A stretch of 64,000 nucleotides of DNA from Ophioderma brevispina (GCA_023653785.1 JAMKCH010079092.1:62001-126000); one strand, 5' to 3'; positions 24,417 to 35,842 are shown, numbered from the stretch's first letter. Made by a program: numbers and translations. The notes: a model not told the origin generated them from the sequence alone.

Positions 24417-24780
24417 AACGGTGAAATTTTCACTCCCCAAAAGAGTGAAAACTCTTTTAAAAAACCACTTCGCAAAATGATTAGTTGTACTTAAAAGAGC
24501 GATTTCCCCCACTGCAAGATGAACATCACTCATCCACTCCAAAAGAGTGGATTTCCACTCGTTTTCGTGGGGGTTGTCCTTCGTTCACTCCTCAAACGTG
24601 TTGTCCTTCGTTTAAGAGAGTCCTCAAACGAGTGGGTGAAATCCACTCTTTTGTATTGTATTTTACTCTTTTTGAGTGGAAAATCACTCTTTTTAGTACA
24701 AACCTATCATTTTGGAGTGGTTTACAAGAGTTCACTCTTTGGGGATTGCAATTTTCACTCGTTTTACAATGGTTAGAAGT
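24417..24780. repeat. GAGTG/CACTC inverted-motif element, copy 1
   Basis: Dense alternation of CACTC(T)TTT and its complement AAA(A)GAGTG, for example CCACTCCAAAAGAGTGG near 24535, plus the phrase TGTTGTCCTTCG twice. The same words, including GTTGTCCTCC, recur at 29020-29155. Local hairpins can form throughout. It is probably a non-autonomous element of unknown class; ends and target duplication were not resolved. Confidence 0.5.
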
Positions 24781-24863
24781 GGAGAACGTGAACTATAGAT
24801 ATTCGTGTATTTAGTCGGCTTCAGCATACTCTCTACCACTTATGGGGTGCACCTGGGCGGGGT

Positions 24864-25166
24864 TTGGGGCGCTGTGGCGACTTTAATAGTCATAGCATCA
24901 CCTGGAGTTACAGGAATACCACCCGTTATGGAGCTAACCCTAGAGGACTGGGCCTGCAAAATCCCGGTGTACAACTTTTGCAAGACCCTAAGCAACCAGA
25001 ACAACTTCAACAGCTGGAAGGGTTATACTTCTCAACCCGTGACCTTGGCTTTTTGCAAACATGGACAGAAAGCCATCTGGCCATTCACAGTACTGTTGTC
25101 GACCGCTTTCCGAAGTCTCAACACCGACCATCACTGATCCTTCAGTCGCTCCTTGCTAACCTGTAA
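24864..25166 (+). pseudogene. jockey-like endonuclease remnant
   Basis: CGDFNSHSITW at 24873-24905 contains the D-x-N metal-binding motif followed by tryptophan. DPKQPEQ lies downstream. FPKSQHRPSLI at about 25107-25139 is the equivalent of the catalytic S-D-H motif, here S-Q-H, as is usual in this jockey group. One 100-codon frame holds all of these, so this domain is well preserved at its C-terminal half; the N-terminal half is missing or unrecognisable. A WNAFRK-like segment after 25190 begins the connector. Confidence 0.8.
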
Positions 25167-25479
25167 CCAACAAAAACCAGTGAAAAGTGGAACGCTTTCC
25201 GCAAGGGGCAGACTGGGACCGAGTTTTAAGAACCTGGTTTAGTTCAGAAGGGGGCCCAGGACCTTCCTACACTAACCATCCTCCAACCTGGACATCTTAC
25301 ACATCATCTGTCGAACTCCTTTAGTCTAGAACAGACCCACGGTGGCTCCGTCGCATTATAGGTCCCAGCCTGGATTAGGAATGTGAGTACTCTTTACCAT
25401 GATGTTATGAATTCTGAAACCCGGGTGAAGAGCTTCAATCACTTGCTTCAAATCTGACAAACTGCTTGGGAGGACCGGA

Positions 25480-26477
25480 CGCTGTGAGCGCTGGGAGGAT
25501 ACGGTCCAAATAACGACTTCAACCCACGTCGCACAGGAAGGCTGGAAGACTATCAACCGCCTCACCTGTAAGAATTTCCAAACCAGGTCGGGGGAAATGG
25601 GGGGGTCCAGTGACTGCAACCCAATTGCTGCGGCAACGGCCTCGCACATGGTCTGTGGGTTCACAAGACCTTTATAGGACACACGGAGGCGCTCTGCAAA
25701 AAAGAGAAATGCAACCCAACTCCGTCGAGCCCCTGTGACGGGTCACTATTCACTCCTTCTCACTATATGAGCTTACCACCTCTGTGCTATCAGCCAACCC
25801 CTAAAAGTGGAAAGGCCCAGGGTGCCCCCTGATAACATACCAGGCATACCAGGGGAGTTTTCCTGATGCAATGTGGCAAACTATGTCCTAGATTGGCTCC
25901 GGAGGAGTTTCTACACAGGTTTGCCGTTACCAACCGGTCCTGACCCAAGATCTGGAGAGATCTACTATGCCCATCGCACTTCCCAAACCAAAGAAGCCTG
26001 TCGACAACCCTAAGACCTTCTGCGAAACCCAATATCACTACTCCTACTGTGTGGTCTCCTCAACTTCTTGAGGGAGGATTGGCCTGGCCCGGCTGGAGCC
26101 CCTCGTCGAACCCCCGCATCTGCCTTACGAAACAAGCAGGATTTCGCCGTGGCCCGAGCACTGTCCACCAGATTGTACTCACAAATGATATTGAGGAAGC
26201 TTTGAAAAGCGCCGCAAAGCAGGCGGTCATCTTGGGGGACCTTACTGCCGCATACGACATCGTGTGGCACCAGTGCCTGACACTCCATCTTCTCAGATCC
26301 ATGCGGCGGATCATCAACCCTGTGTACAAGCCATATGTAGACTGCTTGCAAACCGTAGTTTTATTCTCAAGACAGTATGGTCAGGGAGTATCGTCTGCGT
26401 TCGTCTAGGAACGTGGGGTGCCACAGGGATCGGGGGGCTGGCTCCCATGCTGTTCAACTTGTTATCAGCGATCTGAC
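25480..26477 (+). pseudogene. jockey-like reverse transcriptase remnant
   Basis: The connector shows ERWEDTVQ and GWKTINRLTCKNFQ (about 25490-25575). The polymerase frame at 26049-26408 includes KQAGFRRGPSTVHQIVLTND and GDLTAAYDIVWHQCL (motif A, aspartates at 26238 and 26256). Motif B reads GVPQGS at 26415-26432. A frame change then gives GLAPMLFN just before the insertion. Motif C lies beyond the inserted element. The 108-codon minus-strand frame at 25356-25682 is a shadow of this region. Confidence 0.82.
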
Positions 26478-27156
26478 ACGGTAAAAAATTACAATTGCAA
26501 TTTAAGTAAAATACTGTAAAAAACTACAGTATGTTGGACTTTAATTTTGGAAATAAAATGCAGAAGTCAAATACACTCTGTACATGTTTTATGTGGCCAT
26601 GGTGTCCAGACCTGTATAATAATCATTTAAAAGTGGAGCCTTATATAATATTCGAATATAATGGTCACACAATTATATTATACACACTTATAATTTTTTC
26701 AATTATACGCTTAAGTACTAAAATGGGAACAGGCTAAAAAAATACTGTTTTACCAATTTACAGGAAGGGAATCCTGGTCAAAATCAATTCTGGCCAACAA
26801 AAATCCCGTAAAATTATTGCAGCTTTTACAGTTTTTCATTCAATTTACTGTATATTTTTACAGTTTGATGTAATATATTTACAACAAACTGTAAATTTTA
26901 CAGTATATAGCAGCGTAAAAAATTGTCATGGGGGGAAAAGGGCCTACCAGTGTAGGGTGTGGTCGTCGGGCAGTTTTTTTATTCTTCACACATTTACAAT
27001 CTCTATAATAAGTCACACCCAAATATATATGTTTTAGTATATGTTTTTGATTAAATTAATTTTTTTTTACAGTAGTCTGTAATTTTACGGTAATATGTTG
27101 GCAGAATTGCTGCCAGGATTTTTCCTGTAAAATTTACAGTATTTTTTTTACAGTGT
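26478..27156. mobile_element. CACTG-ended non-autonomous DNA transposon inside the LINE
   Basis: A 679-bp AT-rich insertion. Left end CACGGTAAAAAA at 26477-26488; the reverse complement of the right end is CACTGTAAAAAA. The interior is packed with CTGTAAA/TTTACAG words. Flanking triplets are TGA on the left (26474-26476) and TAA on the right (27156-27158). Removing the insert and one triplet rejoins the LINE as ...DLTSTHLDSAYCYA. CACTA/CACTG ends with a 3-bp duplication point to the CMC (CACTA) superfamily. There is no transposase frame. A related copy lies at 60831-61406. Confidence 0.72.
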
Positions 27157-28245
27157 AACATCAACACATCTAGACTCTGCATATTGCTACGCCGGACGCA
27201 TCTGCCCTCCTCCATAAAAGCCTACTTACTTAAGACATTGCCCTACTTTCATATTATCTCACTACCTGGAGACTGTAAGCGATCGGAAGCCAGACCACCG
27301 GGCTACTAGCCTTCCACCTCAACACCACAGAGGCTCATTGCCAGCTTTAAAATCAACCTCACTGGAGCGCCCTGCCATACAATCCTAACCCCGAAACCCT
27401 ACTGGAGGACGCTTGACCTCGGCTTCTTCCCAGGCAGCACCTCCTCGAGTCCGATGCGCCAAGTATCTTCGCGGAATAGTACCTCCTGTGCGCGCTTGCT
27501 GGATCTTCATAGGGGTCCCAAACAACGACCCCTGCCTTGGCTCTGGTCTTCAGCACTGCTGAATACGCCTCCCCAGCATGGTGCAACAGCTCTCACACAA
27601 AGAAGCTGGACACAGTACTCAACGAGACCTTGAGAACCATCACTGGCTGCCTCCGTCCTACTCCATCTGAATTCCTACCAGTGCTTTCAGGCATTGCACC
27701 TGCAGTAGTTCGGAGAGAGCACCACACGCACAAACTAGTGAATAAGGCCCTGCTGGACAACAAGCACCTGCTGCATAATACTGTCAAAGAATCACACCAA
27801 CTCGGTAGACAGAGACTGCGCTCTCGTCAACCTTTCTGCCGACACGCTGCTAAACTCTCCAGTTCCCCATTCAACATCTTACAGACATGGAATACTGCCT
27901 GGCTAGATACTCCAAGACCAGATCAACTCTCTATTACACCTAAGACAGAACTACCACCTGGCAGCAATCTTCCACGCAAGGAATGGGTCACCTCGCACAG
28001 GAGTCGGTCGCTTCAATAGCAATATGCACCGATGGGGGCTGCGGCCATCGCCAGCCTGCCAACATGGTTCTCCATCACAGACTGCGGATCACATTCTCAA
28101 TGAGTGCCCTACCTTTCATCCACCGGTGGACACATATTTCTCAAACCCCAACCAATCAACAGTGAGTTGGCTCCAACGCTTACAACATATTTAGCTGCTG
28201 CCTCATACGCAAGAAGAAGGAGAAGAAGTTATATTATTTGGAGCT
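27157..28245 (+). mobile_element. jockey-like LINE, 3' part
   Basis: Continuation of the LINE after the insertion. It starts with DSAYCYAGRICP (27174-27209), where the catalytic YADD is changed to YAGR. It passes through the thumb and tail, and ends in an RRRRR-coding purine run near 28210 followed by AT-rich host-like DNA. The exact 3' end was not defined. Confidence 0.8.
27537..28180 (+). pseudogene. jockey-like ORF2 C-terminal region
   Basis: A 160-codon frame (27537-28019) includes VFSTAEYASPAWCNSSHTKK and LRTITGCLRPTPSEFLPVLS, the segment after the reverse transcriptase thumb that is highly typical of jockey-like elements. A frame change near 27990 is followed by ADHILNECPTFHPP in the last block, a C-x-H-type motif found near the C-terminus. 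The first part of this region, 27210-27530, is scrambled by indels. Confidence 0.82.
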
Positions 28246-28584
28246 TAGGCGAGGCATATATCAAAATATTAATTAAAAAGAAAAATAATTTAGGTTGAAA
28301 ATTGTTTCTCGCCTAGAAGAACACGGTTTTAGCACTATAAAACATCCCCTATATTAAAGTACTATATTGAACAATATTTCAAGGTCTACATTTGCTTTGA
28401 ATTCTTTAATTACTTGGATGGATATGTTTTAAATAAGTCTTTGATTCACAACATATTTAACACATTATCAACAATTAATATATAAAAGATTAAAATTACA
28501 TAGCACATACACTAGAATGACATCTGGCAGGATAAAAGCCTAGGACAAAAAGATACCCTACCGGCGAGTCTCTTGCAAGGCGAG
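28246..28584. other. AT-rich non-coding DNA
   Basis: Nothing recognised. It separates the LINE from a minus-strand relic. Confidence 0.4.
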
Positions 28585-29028
28585 TTAAATGTGAGATGGA
28601 ACTTGCACAGACAAACGTAACAAACAGATTTCCAAAATGGTGGATTCATCCATAGGCTCAAATTTGAAACAAAATATGCTGAACGACGTACATATAACAA
28701 TTTTTACTAGATTGTCTTTCACAGTTTTGAGTTTGGCATCGTAACCAGAGTAGTTGATGATAGTTCGATATGTTGCCAAGAGAAAGATAACCCCTGCTAC
28801 TTTTTTCAAATGGCAGCAATTCAACTTTCATACCCCTATACCCTTATCGAAGAGGTCATTAGCAAGGCTGGTATATTTTGTTGAGTTTCCGAGAATGGAC
28901 GCTCTGGTAAGCTCAATAATGCACGACTTGTTCCGTTTAGGCCAATGAACGACTAAATCCGGGCGTTGCGAAGTAGGCAAGATGTCGGGGGTGGGGGATG
29001 AAAGGAGTGAAAGTTGACAATATCCCAC
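28585..29028 (-). pseudogene. PD-(D/E)XK-nuclease-like relic of a mobile gene
   Basis: Minus-strand frames at 28828-29028 and 28585-28824 read in order as one broken protein. The first has QRPDLVVHWPKRNKSCIIEL followed by T, resembling the RPD(I/L)V...(I/L)ELT core seen in retroelement-associated proteins of aquatic animals, a possible PD-(D/E)XK fold with aspartate and glutamate in place. The second continues with CCHLKKVAGVIFLLATYRTI and GYDAKLKT. A frameshift and stop lie between them near 28826. The function is probably nucleic acid cleavage. It could belong to a second retroelement downstream of a lost polymerase. Family assignment is by recognition and needs a profile search. Confidence 0.5.
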
Positions 29029-29155
29029 TCGTTTTGGAGTGAACGATTAAATTTCACACTCATTTCAGAGTAAAAGTTTACCACTCAAAAAGGTGTTGTC
29101 CTCCATTTCACTCTTTCACTCCTTTTTTCCACTCTTTCCACTCGGTTTACATTTA
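29020..29155. repeat. GAGTG/CACTC inverted-motif element, copy 2
   Basis: Contains CACTCGTTTTGGAGTG near 29026, CACTCAAAAAGGTGTTGTCCTCC and a run of CACTC(C/T)TTT words, as in 24417-24780. It overlaps the upstream end of the minus-strand relic. Likely a truncated copy of the same element family. Confidence 0.45.
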
Positions 29156-29160
29156 GAGAG

Positions 29161-29425
29161 TAACATAGCATAACATAGCATAGGCCCTAACATAACATAA
29201 CATACATAACATAGGCCTAACATAACATAACATAACATAGGCATACCATAACATAACATAGGCCTATCATAACATAACATAGGCCTAATATAACATAACA
29301 TAGGCCTAACATAACATTACATAACATAGCACAACATAGCATAGCATAGCATAGCATAGCGTAGCATAACGTAACATAACATAACTGTGCGTGTAGGTGT
29401 GTGTGTGTGTGTGTGTGTGCGTGCG
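29161..29425. repeat. (AACAT/AGCAT)n pentanucleotide satellite and (GT)n
   Basis: About 225 bp of ATAACAT and ATAGCAT words interspersed with AGGCCTA-type variants, followed from about 29390 by a GT-rich run. The minus-strand frame across it encodes only repetitive MLCY units and is not a gene. Confidence 0.95.
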
Positions 29426-30369
29426 TGAGTGTGCGTGTGGTGTTCGTTTGTGTGTGTGTTTAAGTGGGGTAGGGAGGTTTGAGAAAATAAAAGAAAACGT
29501 TATGTATTCAATACTCTAAAAATAAAACCTCTTTTTTTGGGGGGGGGGGAACTTATTCACATTTTATTTTGGCTTATTTCCTGTTTAAATCTTGAAGAAT
29601 AGAGGTAATTTATTCATACAAAAGGTGACAAAATACATATAGATAAGATTGACACCTTAGGTCAAATACAAAATGTTAAGGTAAACTATTTAACACCTTT
29701 TGCCATTTTTCATCACGTACAGTTACTTGACCATTCTGTTTCGACCGTAATATTTTGATTGTATTTTCTAATTTCATTTGTAAAAGCTTGTAAATACTAG
29801 ATCTAATGGCGTCTACTTATTTGTAACATTATAGGTCATTCTTACATTGTAGATTGCTAAAACTGCAGGCAGAATTAAATTATTAAGCAGAATATACTGT
29901 GGTTTTTGTAGTTGATATCAATAGATAATTAATTTCATATCAACTTCATATAGCAAATAGAAACTGTGTAATCCCAATTCTTTACATTCTGTCCAATGCT
30001 TTTTTGAGCCTGTTGCATTTGTTAAATAAATGACAGTAATTGTTTTATTACATTGCACGTCTCATACTAAGTCTCCAAGTGAATACATTTAATTGGCATA
30101 TATATAAAGTGTTAAAATGCAATTGACATTATTGGATTATTTATTTTTTGTTTAATTTTTTTAAATGTGCTACGAGAATATGAAAATTCTGATTTTTTTC
30201 ACTGATGTAAAGCTTTCTATCATTTCTTTGATGCAAAAATTGTAAAATATCTAATTTCCAATAGGAGCAAATATGAAATATGTTTATATTGAAATATAAG
30301 CATATAAAATCACCATTTGTTTTCACTTTTAAGACCTTTCTGTAGACAAATGAAAGGTAAGATATCTAT
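29426..30369. other. anonymous AT-rich DNA
   Basis: No coding or structural feature recognised apart from a G-run near 29541. Confidence 0.4.
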
Positions 30370-30371
30370 TA

Positions 30372-31327
30372 GCAGGGGGCTGTAGTGTAAGAGTGTGCGC
30401 TTCCGGATAAAATTGCGAATGTTTGCACACAATTACTTTGGGCATTGATAATCCATAAAATTGATGAAAGCACTTGCCAACCCCCTTAATGGCCCCCAGC
30501 TTGGGTTTCAAGGTTATACAGGGGTCAAAAATTTAAAATGTTCTGAATGTGTTAAAAATCACACCATGTTGTTCGTCTGGTCACAAGGATTCCAAAAAGG
30601 TATAGTTTACACTATCTATGGCTTATAGTTCCAGAGTTATGGGGTAAAAACTGTAAAAATGTTGAAAAAGTCAATTTTGGTGTGTACATGGGTCAAAAGT
30701 TAAAAGTTGCTTTGATTCAGTTAATATGCGGTGCAGATTGTTTCCCTAGCTTAAAGGATTGAAATAAGGAATAGTTTGCTTTATCTGTTATGCTTAGTTT
30801 TCACGTTATCCAACAAAATAGGTCACAGGTCAATAGAATCCAAAAGCTGCCAATAGCTGTTGACTTTATTCGCCATTTTGGTTAATAACAAGACATGTAA
30901 GATAGTCAAAACAATTCTTATATTTCATTCTACGAGCTAAACCAACAATTTGAACCACATTTTCAAAAATTGGAGCAACTTTTAATTTTTGACCCCTGTA
31001 CAAACCAAAATTGACTTTTTTTACCATTTTTACAGTTTTTACCCCATAATTCCTAAACTATACGTCACAGGTAGTATAAACTATACTTTTTTTGAATCCT
31101 TGTAACCAGACAGACATCATGGTGTGCTTTTCAACACAATCGGAACATTTAAAAAAAAATTACCCCTGTGTAACCTTGAAATCCAAGCTGGGGGCCATGA
31201 AAGGGGTGTGGTAAGTGCTTCCATCAATTTTTTTGATTATCAATGTATATAGTACTTGTGTACCAAAATTCACAATTTTATCTGGATTTGCACACTCACA
31301 TAAGATCTGTTCACTACAGTCTCCCAC
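30372..31327. mobile_element. long fold-back DNA element with TA target duplication
   Basis: A 956-bp near-palindrome. The left arm from 30372 (GCAGGGGGCTGTAGTG) pairs with the reverse complement of the right end (GTGGGAGACTGTAGTG). The strongest pairing runs to about 30715 on the left and from about 30970 on the right, including CCCCATAA and GGCCCCCAGCTTGG blocks. Weaker pairing continues almost to the centre near 30850. TA flanks both ends (30370-30371 and 31328-31329). No transposase frame exists. Fold-back structure with TA duplication suggests a mariner/Tc1-type or other TA-targeting MITE. Confidence 0.8.
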
Positions 31328-31437
31328 TATATTGATCTATCTATATAATCTTTATGAAACTACTGCTAATGCCTGAAAATATGGAATTTCTCTTTGCACC
31401 TTTTGTAAATTAACATATTACATGGACAATTTTCATT

Positions 31438-31834
31438 GGGCTATTCCAGAAAAAAATGCCCTCCTATAGAGGGCAATTTTTTTTGTTCACAAAATATCTG
31501 GAATTCCTGGCTATCCTTCCACGAATTATCTGGAATTCCAGACGCTACCTTACGTAAATTACCAGGAATTCCAGACACTAACTTCTGCAAATTCCAGGAA
31601 TTCCTAGACTACCAATGTAAAAAAACGTGGAATTCCCAGAGGATTATGCATGGTTAGGGGTATAGAGGGTGTTGAAAATATTGATTTTTTTTCCGGAATT
31701 TTCCTCTGAAAATCGTAAAAACGCTGGAATTCCCACCCCGTATTAGATATTAAATTCTGGAATTCCAGCTTTCAAAACTGACAAAAAGTCTGGAATTCCG
31801 GCGCCCTCTATAGAGGAATTTTCTGGAAGAGTCC
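31438..31834. mobile_element. 397-bp MITE with internal GGAATTCC repeats
   Basis: The left end GGGCTATTCCAGAAAA pairs with the reverse complement of the right end, GGACTCTTCCAGAAAA. The inverted repeat then continues with CTATAGAGGGC on both sides, giving about 35 bp with one indel. The interior repeats TGGAATTCC about eight times. ATT follows the right end and precedes the left end, a possible 3-bp target duplication. The plus-strand frame at 31436-31657 is a by-product. Confidence 0.75.
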
Positions 31835-34800
31835 ATTCTCTGAAATTACAGTTCTATCAAGTTTATCAATTATTTTCATTTATATCACTTAAACACATAA
31901 TATTAGCCCTTTCCCATTTTTCGAACATAAGCAACTTTTGTGCCCAATTTGGTGCCACTATTTTACCATATAATTTGATCTGGTTCTTTCTGGTTGAAAC
32001 ATGTCAAATGAAATTGCGGTATAATTGGGCGGCCGGGTATGAACGCAATCAGGCAATAATCGTCTGGTATTGTAGTAAGCCTACGACAATTTACAACACG
32101 TGATCAGTGAAATGCGAAAAACACTGGTTCTAAAATAAAAATTCTGTGTACTTTTCGTAACCTTGCTATAAATAACAAATACGATTTTTTTCGTATAGAA
32201 CCCTGTAAGCAAGAATGCATTAAAGATAGCATGAAACGAAATATCATATTGATTATTTGATAATAAAATAGCTATTGTTGTTATCAGGCGAGCTATAACT
32301 AAATGCCATCTTGATCATTGATTAAGCATTGAATTACTACTAATATTTACGTGGAATCATTTATTTTGTTTGTTTTACTTGTAAATCTGCAATAAAAATT
32401 AGTTTTTTTCCTTGTCCTTATACCCTTATCTTACTAATTAAACAGCTTACCATGAGATATTTGATTGAAACCTGGAAATGAAATAATTATAAAGGTAGCG
32501 CTATAACAATCCATGTATAATTTAAAATTACAGTAAGTTATCTGCATTTACATGCTTGGTCGCACTAGTGGCGAAAGTCACTAACATATCTTTCATCTCG
32601 ACTATACATGTTATGTTGCACTTCGTATGTTCACTTTCCCACAAGCAGAAAAAACACTTACAGGAACAAAATAATAAATACAATGCTTCAGTATTTTTCG
32701 CAGTTGCCATAATTACGCTGCGGGAAACAAGAATATCTTTTCAAATAATAGTCTAATACTGCCCACGACCCCGTAACCAAAAGATATTCAAATCAATCGG
32801 TAGCGTAACAATGATGAAATATCTAGAAAACACCGCGTTTAACGAGCACAGGAAGATATTTCGTGTTAAACTACCAAATGGTGCGTATCATTATATAGTG
32901 ACAAGATACGTGCTGAAGTTGCGTGGAGTAGTCTATAACTAAAACAAAACGGTGATTTGCACCACAACTACAATAGCCAAGACGCTCTTTGGGACAACAT
33001 TATATATTGGATATAGAGATATACCGCTGTTATGGATTCTCATAGGATTTTCGTCAGATTTGTACGGAATAAACTTTTTTGATGCATGGAAATCGCGGAT
33101 GTTGCTTTTTTCCGGATCGTCCGTGAGCCTGGAAATATACTTCCATATCTACTCTAGATCCTAGGTGATATCCCACCTTTATGCTGTGTTCAGGGGCTGT
33201 GTCTGAGGGAGAATACATTGTCGGCTTTGTTCAGGCTGGTAAGTATGCAGTTTAAAACATATTTCTAGGTTTTACATGATGGTAGATCCCCAAACCACGA
33301 TTATGATGTGTCATGATATGTAATCCAACTGGATCACAAATGTAGAGATGCAAAACAATAGAATTTGGGTCAGTCACTGAAGCCGAAAGCTTTAGGATGT
33401 TGGCGACTGACTATTTAATATAGTTTTTCTGTAAAACTACGTGTATTTTGGGCTTAATTAAAATAGCGAGTGTGCCACCAAATTCTGTTAAAGTAAGAAC
33501 CAAATAAGATGAAGGCAAGATAAAAAGTTAATTAGTCATAATCAGGCATATCGATAGACCCCTTCCCCCTGTTTTTCCTTCTTCCTTCTTTATTTCCCTC
33601 CCCGTACCCCCCCCTTGCTTATCCAATTGCAGAGTGACACCAAAATGTTTAGCTAAGATAGGGAGGAGGGAGCGTAATTTGCATTGGGCTCATCATGATC
33701 ACGAACGCTCCGAGGTGGGAATCGAAACTTTCACGTGCTTTTAGAGTTAATACGCTGATTCGCGTGAAAAACCATGGAAGATTGTCAGTTTGGGTCTTTA
33801 ACCGGTTAAGGGGTCTTTATAGTCTACTGAGCGTGAATATTCTTGTCATTAAGTAAATAGTAAAGTTCTCAATACAAAAGAAGTATCAAAAGCGTGTCTA
33901 CGGTAATAAAAAAAGTGGTGCCTTCTAAAAAATTACTCCGTGTTGCTATCTGGGACATTAAGGAATATTTCTACAAATAAATAAAAGTCGCTATGACAGC
34001 AATTAGGTCATGAGCCCATTACCCGGAAAAGCCCTGCACCCCCCCGGGGATTTTTGGAGGACCACTATTTTTGAAACCTTTTACATATAGCTATCAAAAT
34101 TCAGGTTGTCGGCAAGATCATCCACATCTGGGTTAAAGAAGAGCTGGGGCGCTTTTTGTCAAAAATGGCGGCCAATATTCACTTAATGGTTTTTTTTCCC
34201 ATTTTTTGACATATATCTTAATTTTTGATCCAAATCATGCACTATGTGACTACTTAGTCGGACCCAAAACAACAACCAAGGAAAATAGTTGAACACTTTT
34301 GGCATGCTTTAAACCTGCCTCTAGAGGGCAGTCATATTTCGAAATGGCCCCCAAAACAAAATGTGAAACGCCGTGTATTGACACACTTAATGCTACTTTA
34401 AAGGCAAAATGCCGGTGTCACTAATTATATACTTGTATGCACATGTGGATTAGTTTGAGGGTATTAAATAACACTTAAAAAATGAAGTAGTTAGCCTTTC
34501 AAGTGTATATATAGAGGGCGCTTAGCCGTTATTTTGTGTAAAAAGGTCTATGAAAGGCGGTGGCGGCCAAGCTTCATCATAGCGCAAAACTGCCGCACGA
34601 GGCATTGGACGAGCCTGAACAGTGACCGAATTGAAGTCACTGTGCGCGGTTATAAATAGATCAGTGAGTGCGTGTGGGAATCCGTACGGAGCGCGACCGT
34701 TTAAATTGGTGGCTTTAGACGGTGGTGCCATAAATTGTGCTGTGACAAAACTATATCAAATGGTTTTAAAGACCGCACATGAGAGGATTGCTACATTGCA

Positions 34801-35775
34801 GGACAACGAATCATTCCACGGTGTGTGCATGGGCTACCCTGGGGCTACCGGGTACCGGGCCTGGTACATCATGGTCCGCAGCTATAAAAACGGTGGACCC
34901 CTGCGACTTGAACATGAGTCAAGCGAGCCTAGTTATTCAAAATGGATCTCGTTTCATGTACCGTTATTCCATACCAAAAATACTTAGACTGGAGTTGATT
35001 CTTTCAACTCCAACGGATTTGAGTGGAAAAATATTTGATATCAAACATATTTTCGACTTTAGAATTTTTGTCAAGTTTTAGTGATTACGTGCTGAACCTA
35101 TGGGAACGGCAAAAAACGGGACGCTATCTTGGCCGGCCCCCCCTGGTCTACATTACTATACCACTAGACACACCACAGACTCTTAATCCTGATAACCTTG
35201 AAAAGCATAACCATGGTTCTTGAGTCGTGATGTGTTGGACTGAGGGTTACTCAATGAGCAAACAACTTCTTACTACGGACTGCTTGCGTGAGCTTCAGGC
35301 AAGGAGTGTAAACGTAGCGACGAAACCAAAAACGCGTACACATAAGTTGTTCTTAGAAATTACTAACGTACTTCATCAACCACACAGGTGCTTGTTGGTT
35401 GTGGTCTGTGGGTGGAAGGACCGGGGCGAGCGTGCTTATGCCTATCTGTCGGCATCTGTGCCGGCGACCGGGCTGAGAGTGCGGGAGCCTGTCGTTTTGT
35501 ATGGAAAGACAATCTTGAATTGGTGCACCAGCTGCATATGTCAAAGGGAGACTCAAAGAGCCTTTAGATGGCTCGCACCATGATTGTGAGGAGGAAGAGA
35601 CCATCAGCGCGTAAGTCCATCCGGGGCATAGGTCTATGCTTTCCGTCTGCGCTGCCGTGCCAGGCGTCACCATTGAGTGACCTGGTCTGGAAGCGCCCTG
35701 AGCAATCCGTGATAGTCATGTGTATTAGGAGTCAACCTTGGACTGACGCATCCTTAAAGACCCACATACGGAAGC
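31835..35775. other. long anonymous stretch
   Basis: No recognised gene, RNA or element. Between 34520 and 35775 GC content rises and frames lengthen: 34622-34987 (121 codons, plus) and 35227-35583 (118 codons, plus, including RCLLVVVCGWKDRGERAYAY) with a 106-codon minus frame opposite. This may mark an old coding remnant, but I cannot assign a family or a strand with confidence. Confidence 0.35.
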
Positions 35776-35842
35776 AGTGCGTATCTAGGGGAGGGGCAAG
35801 GGAAGGGGCACATGCCCCGGACACATACTCAGGGGGCCGCTG
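35776..35842 (+). repeat. GC-rich element end, truncated
   Basis: CAGTGCGTATCTAGGGGAGG at 35776, followed by GGGGCACATGCCCC, resembles the CAGTGGCGTAGC-type terminal repeat seen complete at 53611-54043. The partner end was not found, so it is probably a fragment. Confidence 0.35.

Larger units (their letters stand above)
24806..26477 (+). mobile_element. jockey-like LINE, 5' part
   Basis: Plus-strand sequence carrying, in order, endonuclease, connector and reverse transcriptase regions of a jockey-type non-LTR retrotransposon. It is interrupted at 26477 by a 679-bp DNA element and resumes at 27157. Frameshifts and stops occur throughout, so it is inactive. The base composition is clearly richer in G and C than its surroundings, which fits a foreign insertion. 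Confidence 0.82.

Noticed and set aside
25356..25682. 108-codon minus-strand frame as a gene
   Set aside because: The plus strand carries conserved jockey connector residues over the same bases; the minus frame is a shadow.
29116..29301. Minus-strand frame encoding MLCY repeats
   Set aside because: It is the translation of a pentanucleotide satellite.
35227..35583. Kelch-like repeat protein
   Set aside because: Only one strand-like segment, without the paired glycines or the Y/W spacing of kelch repeats.
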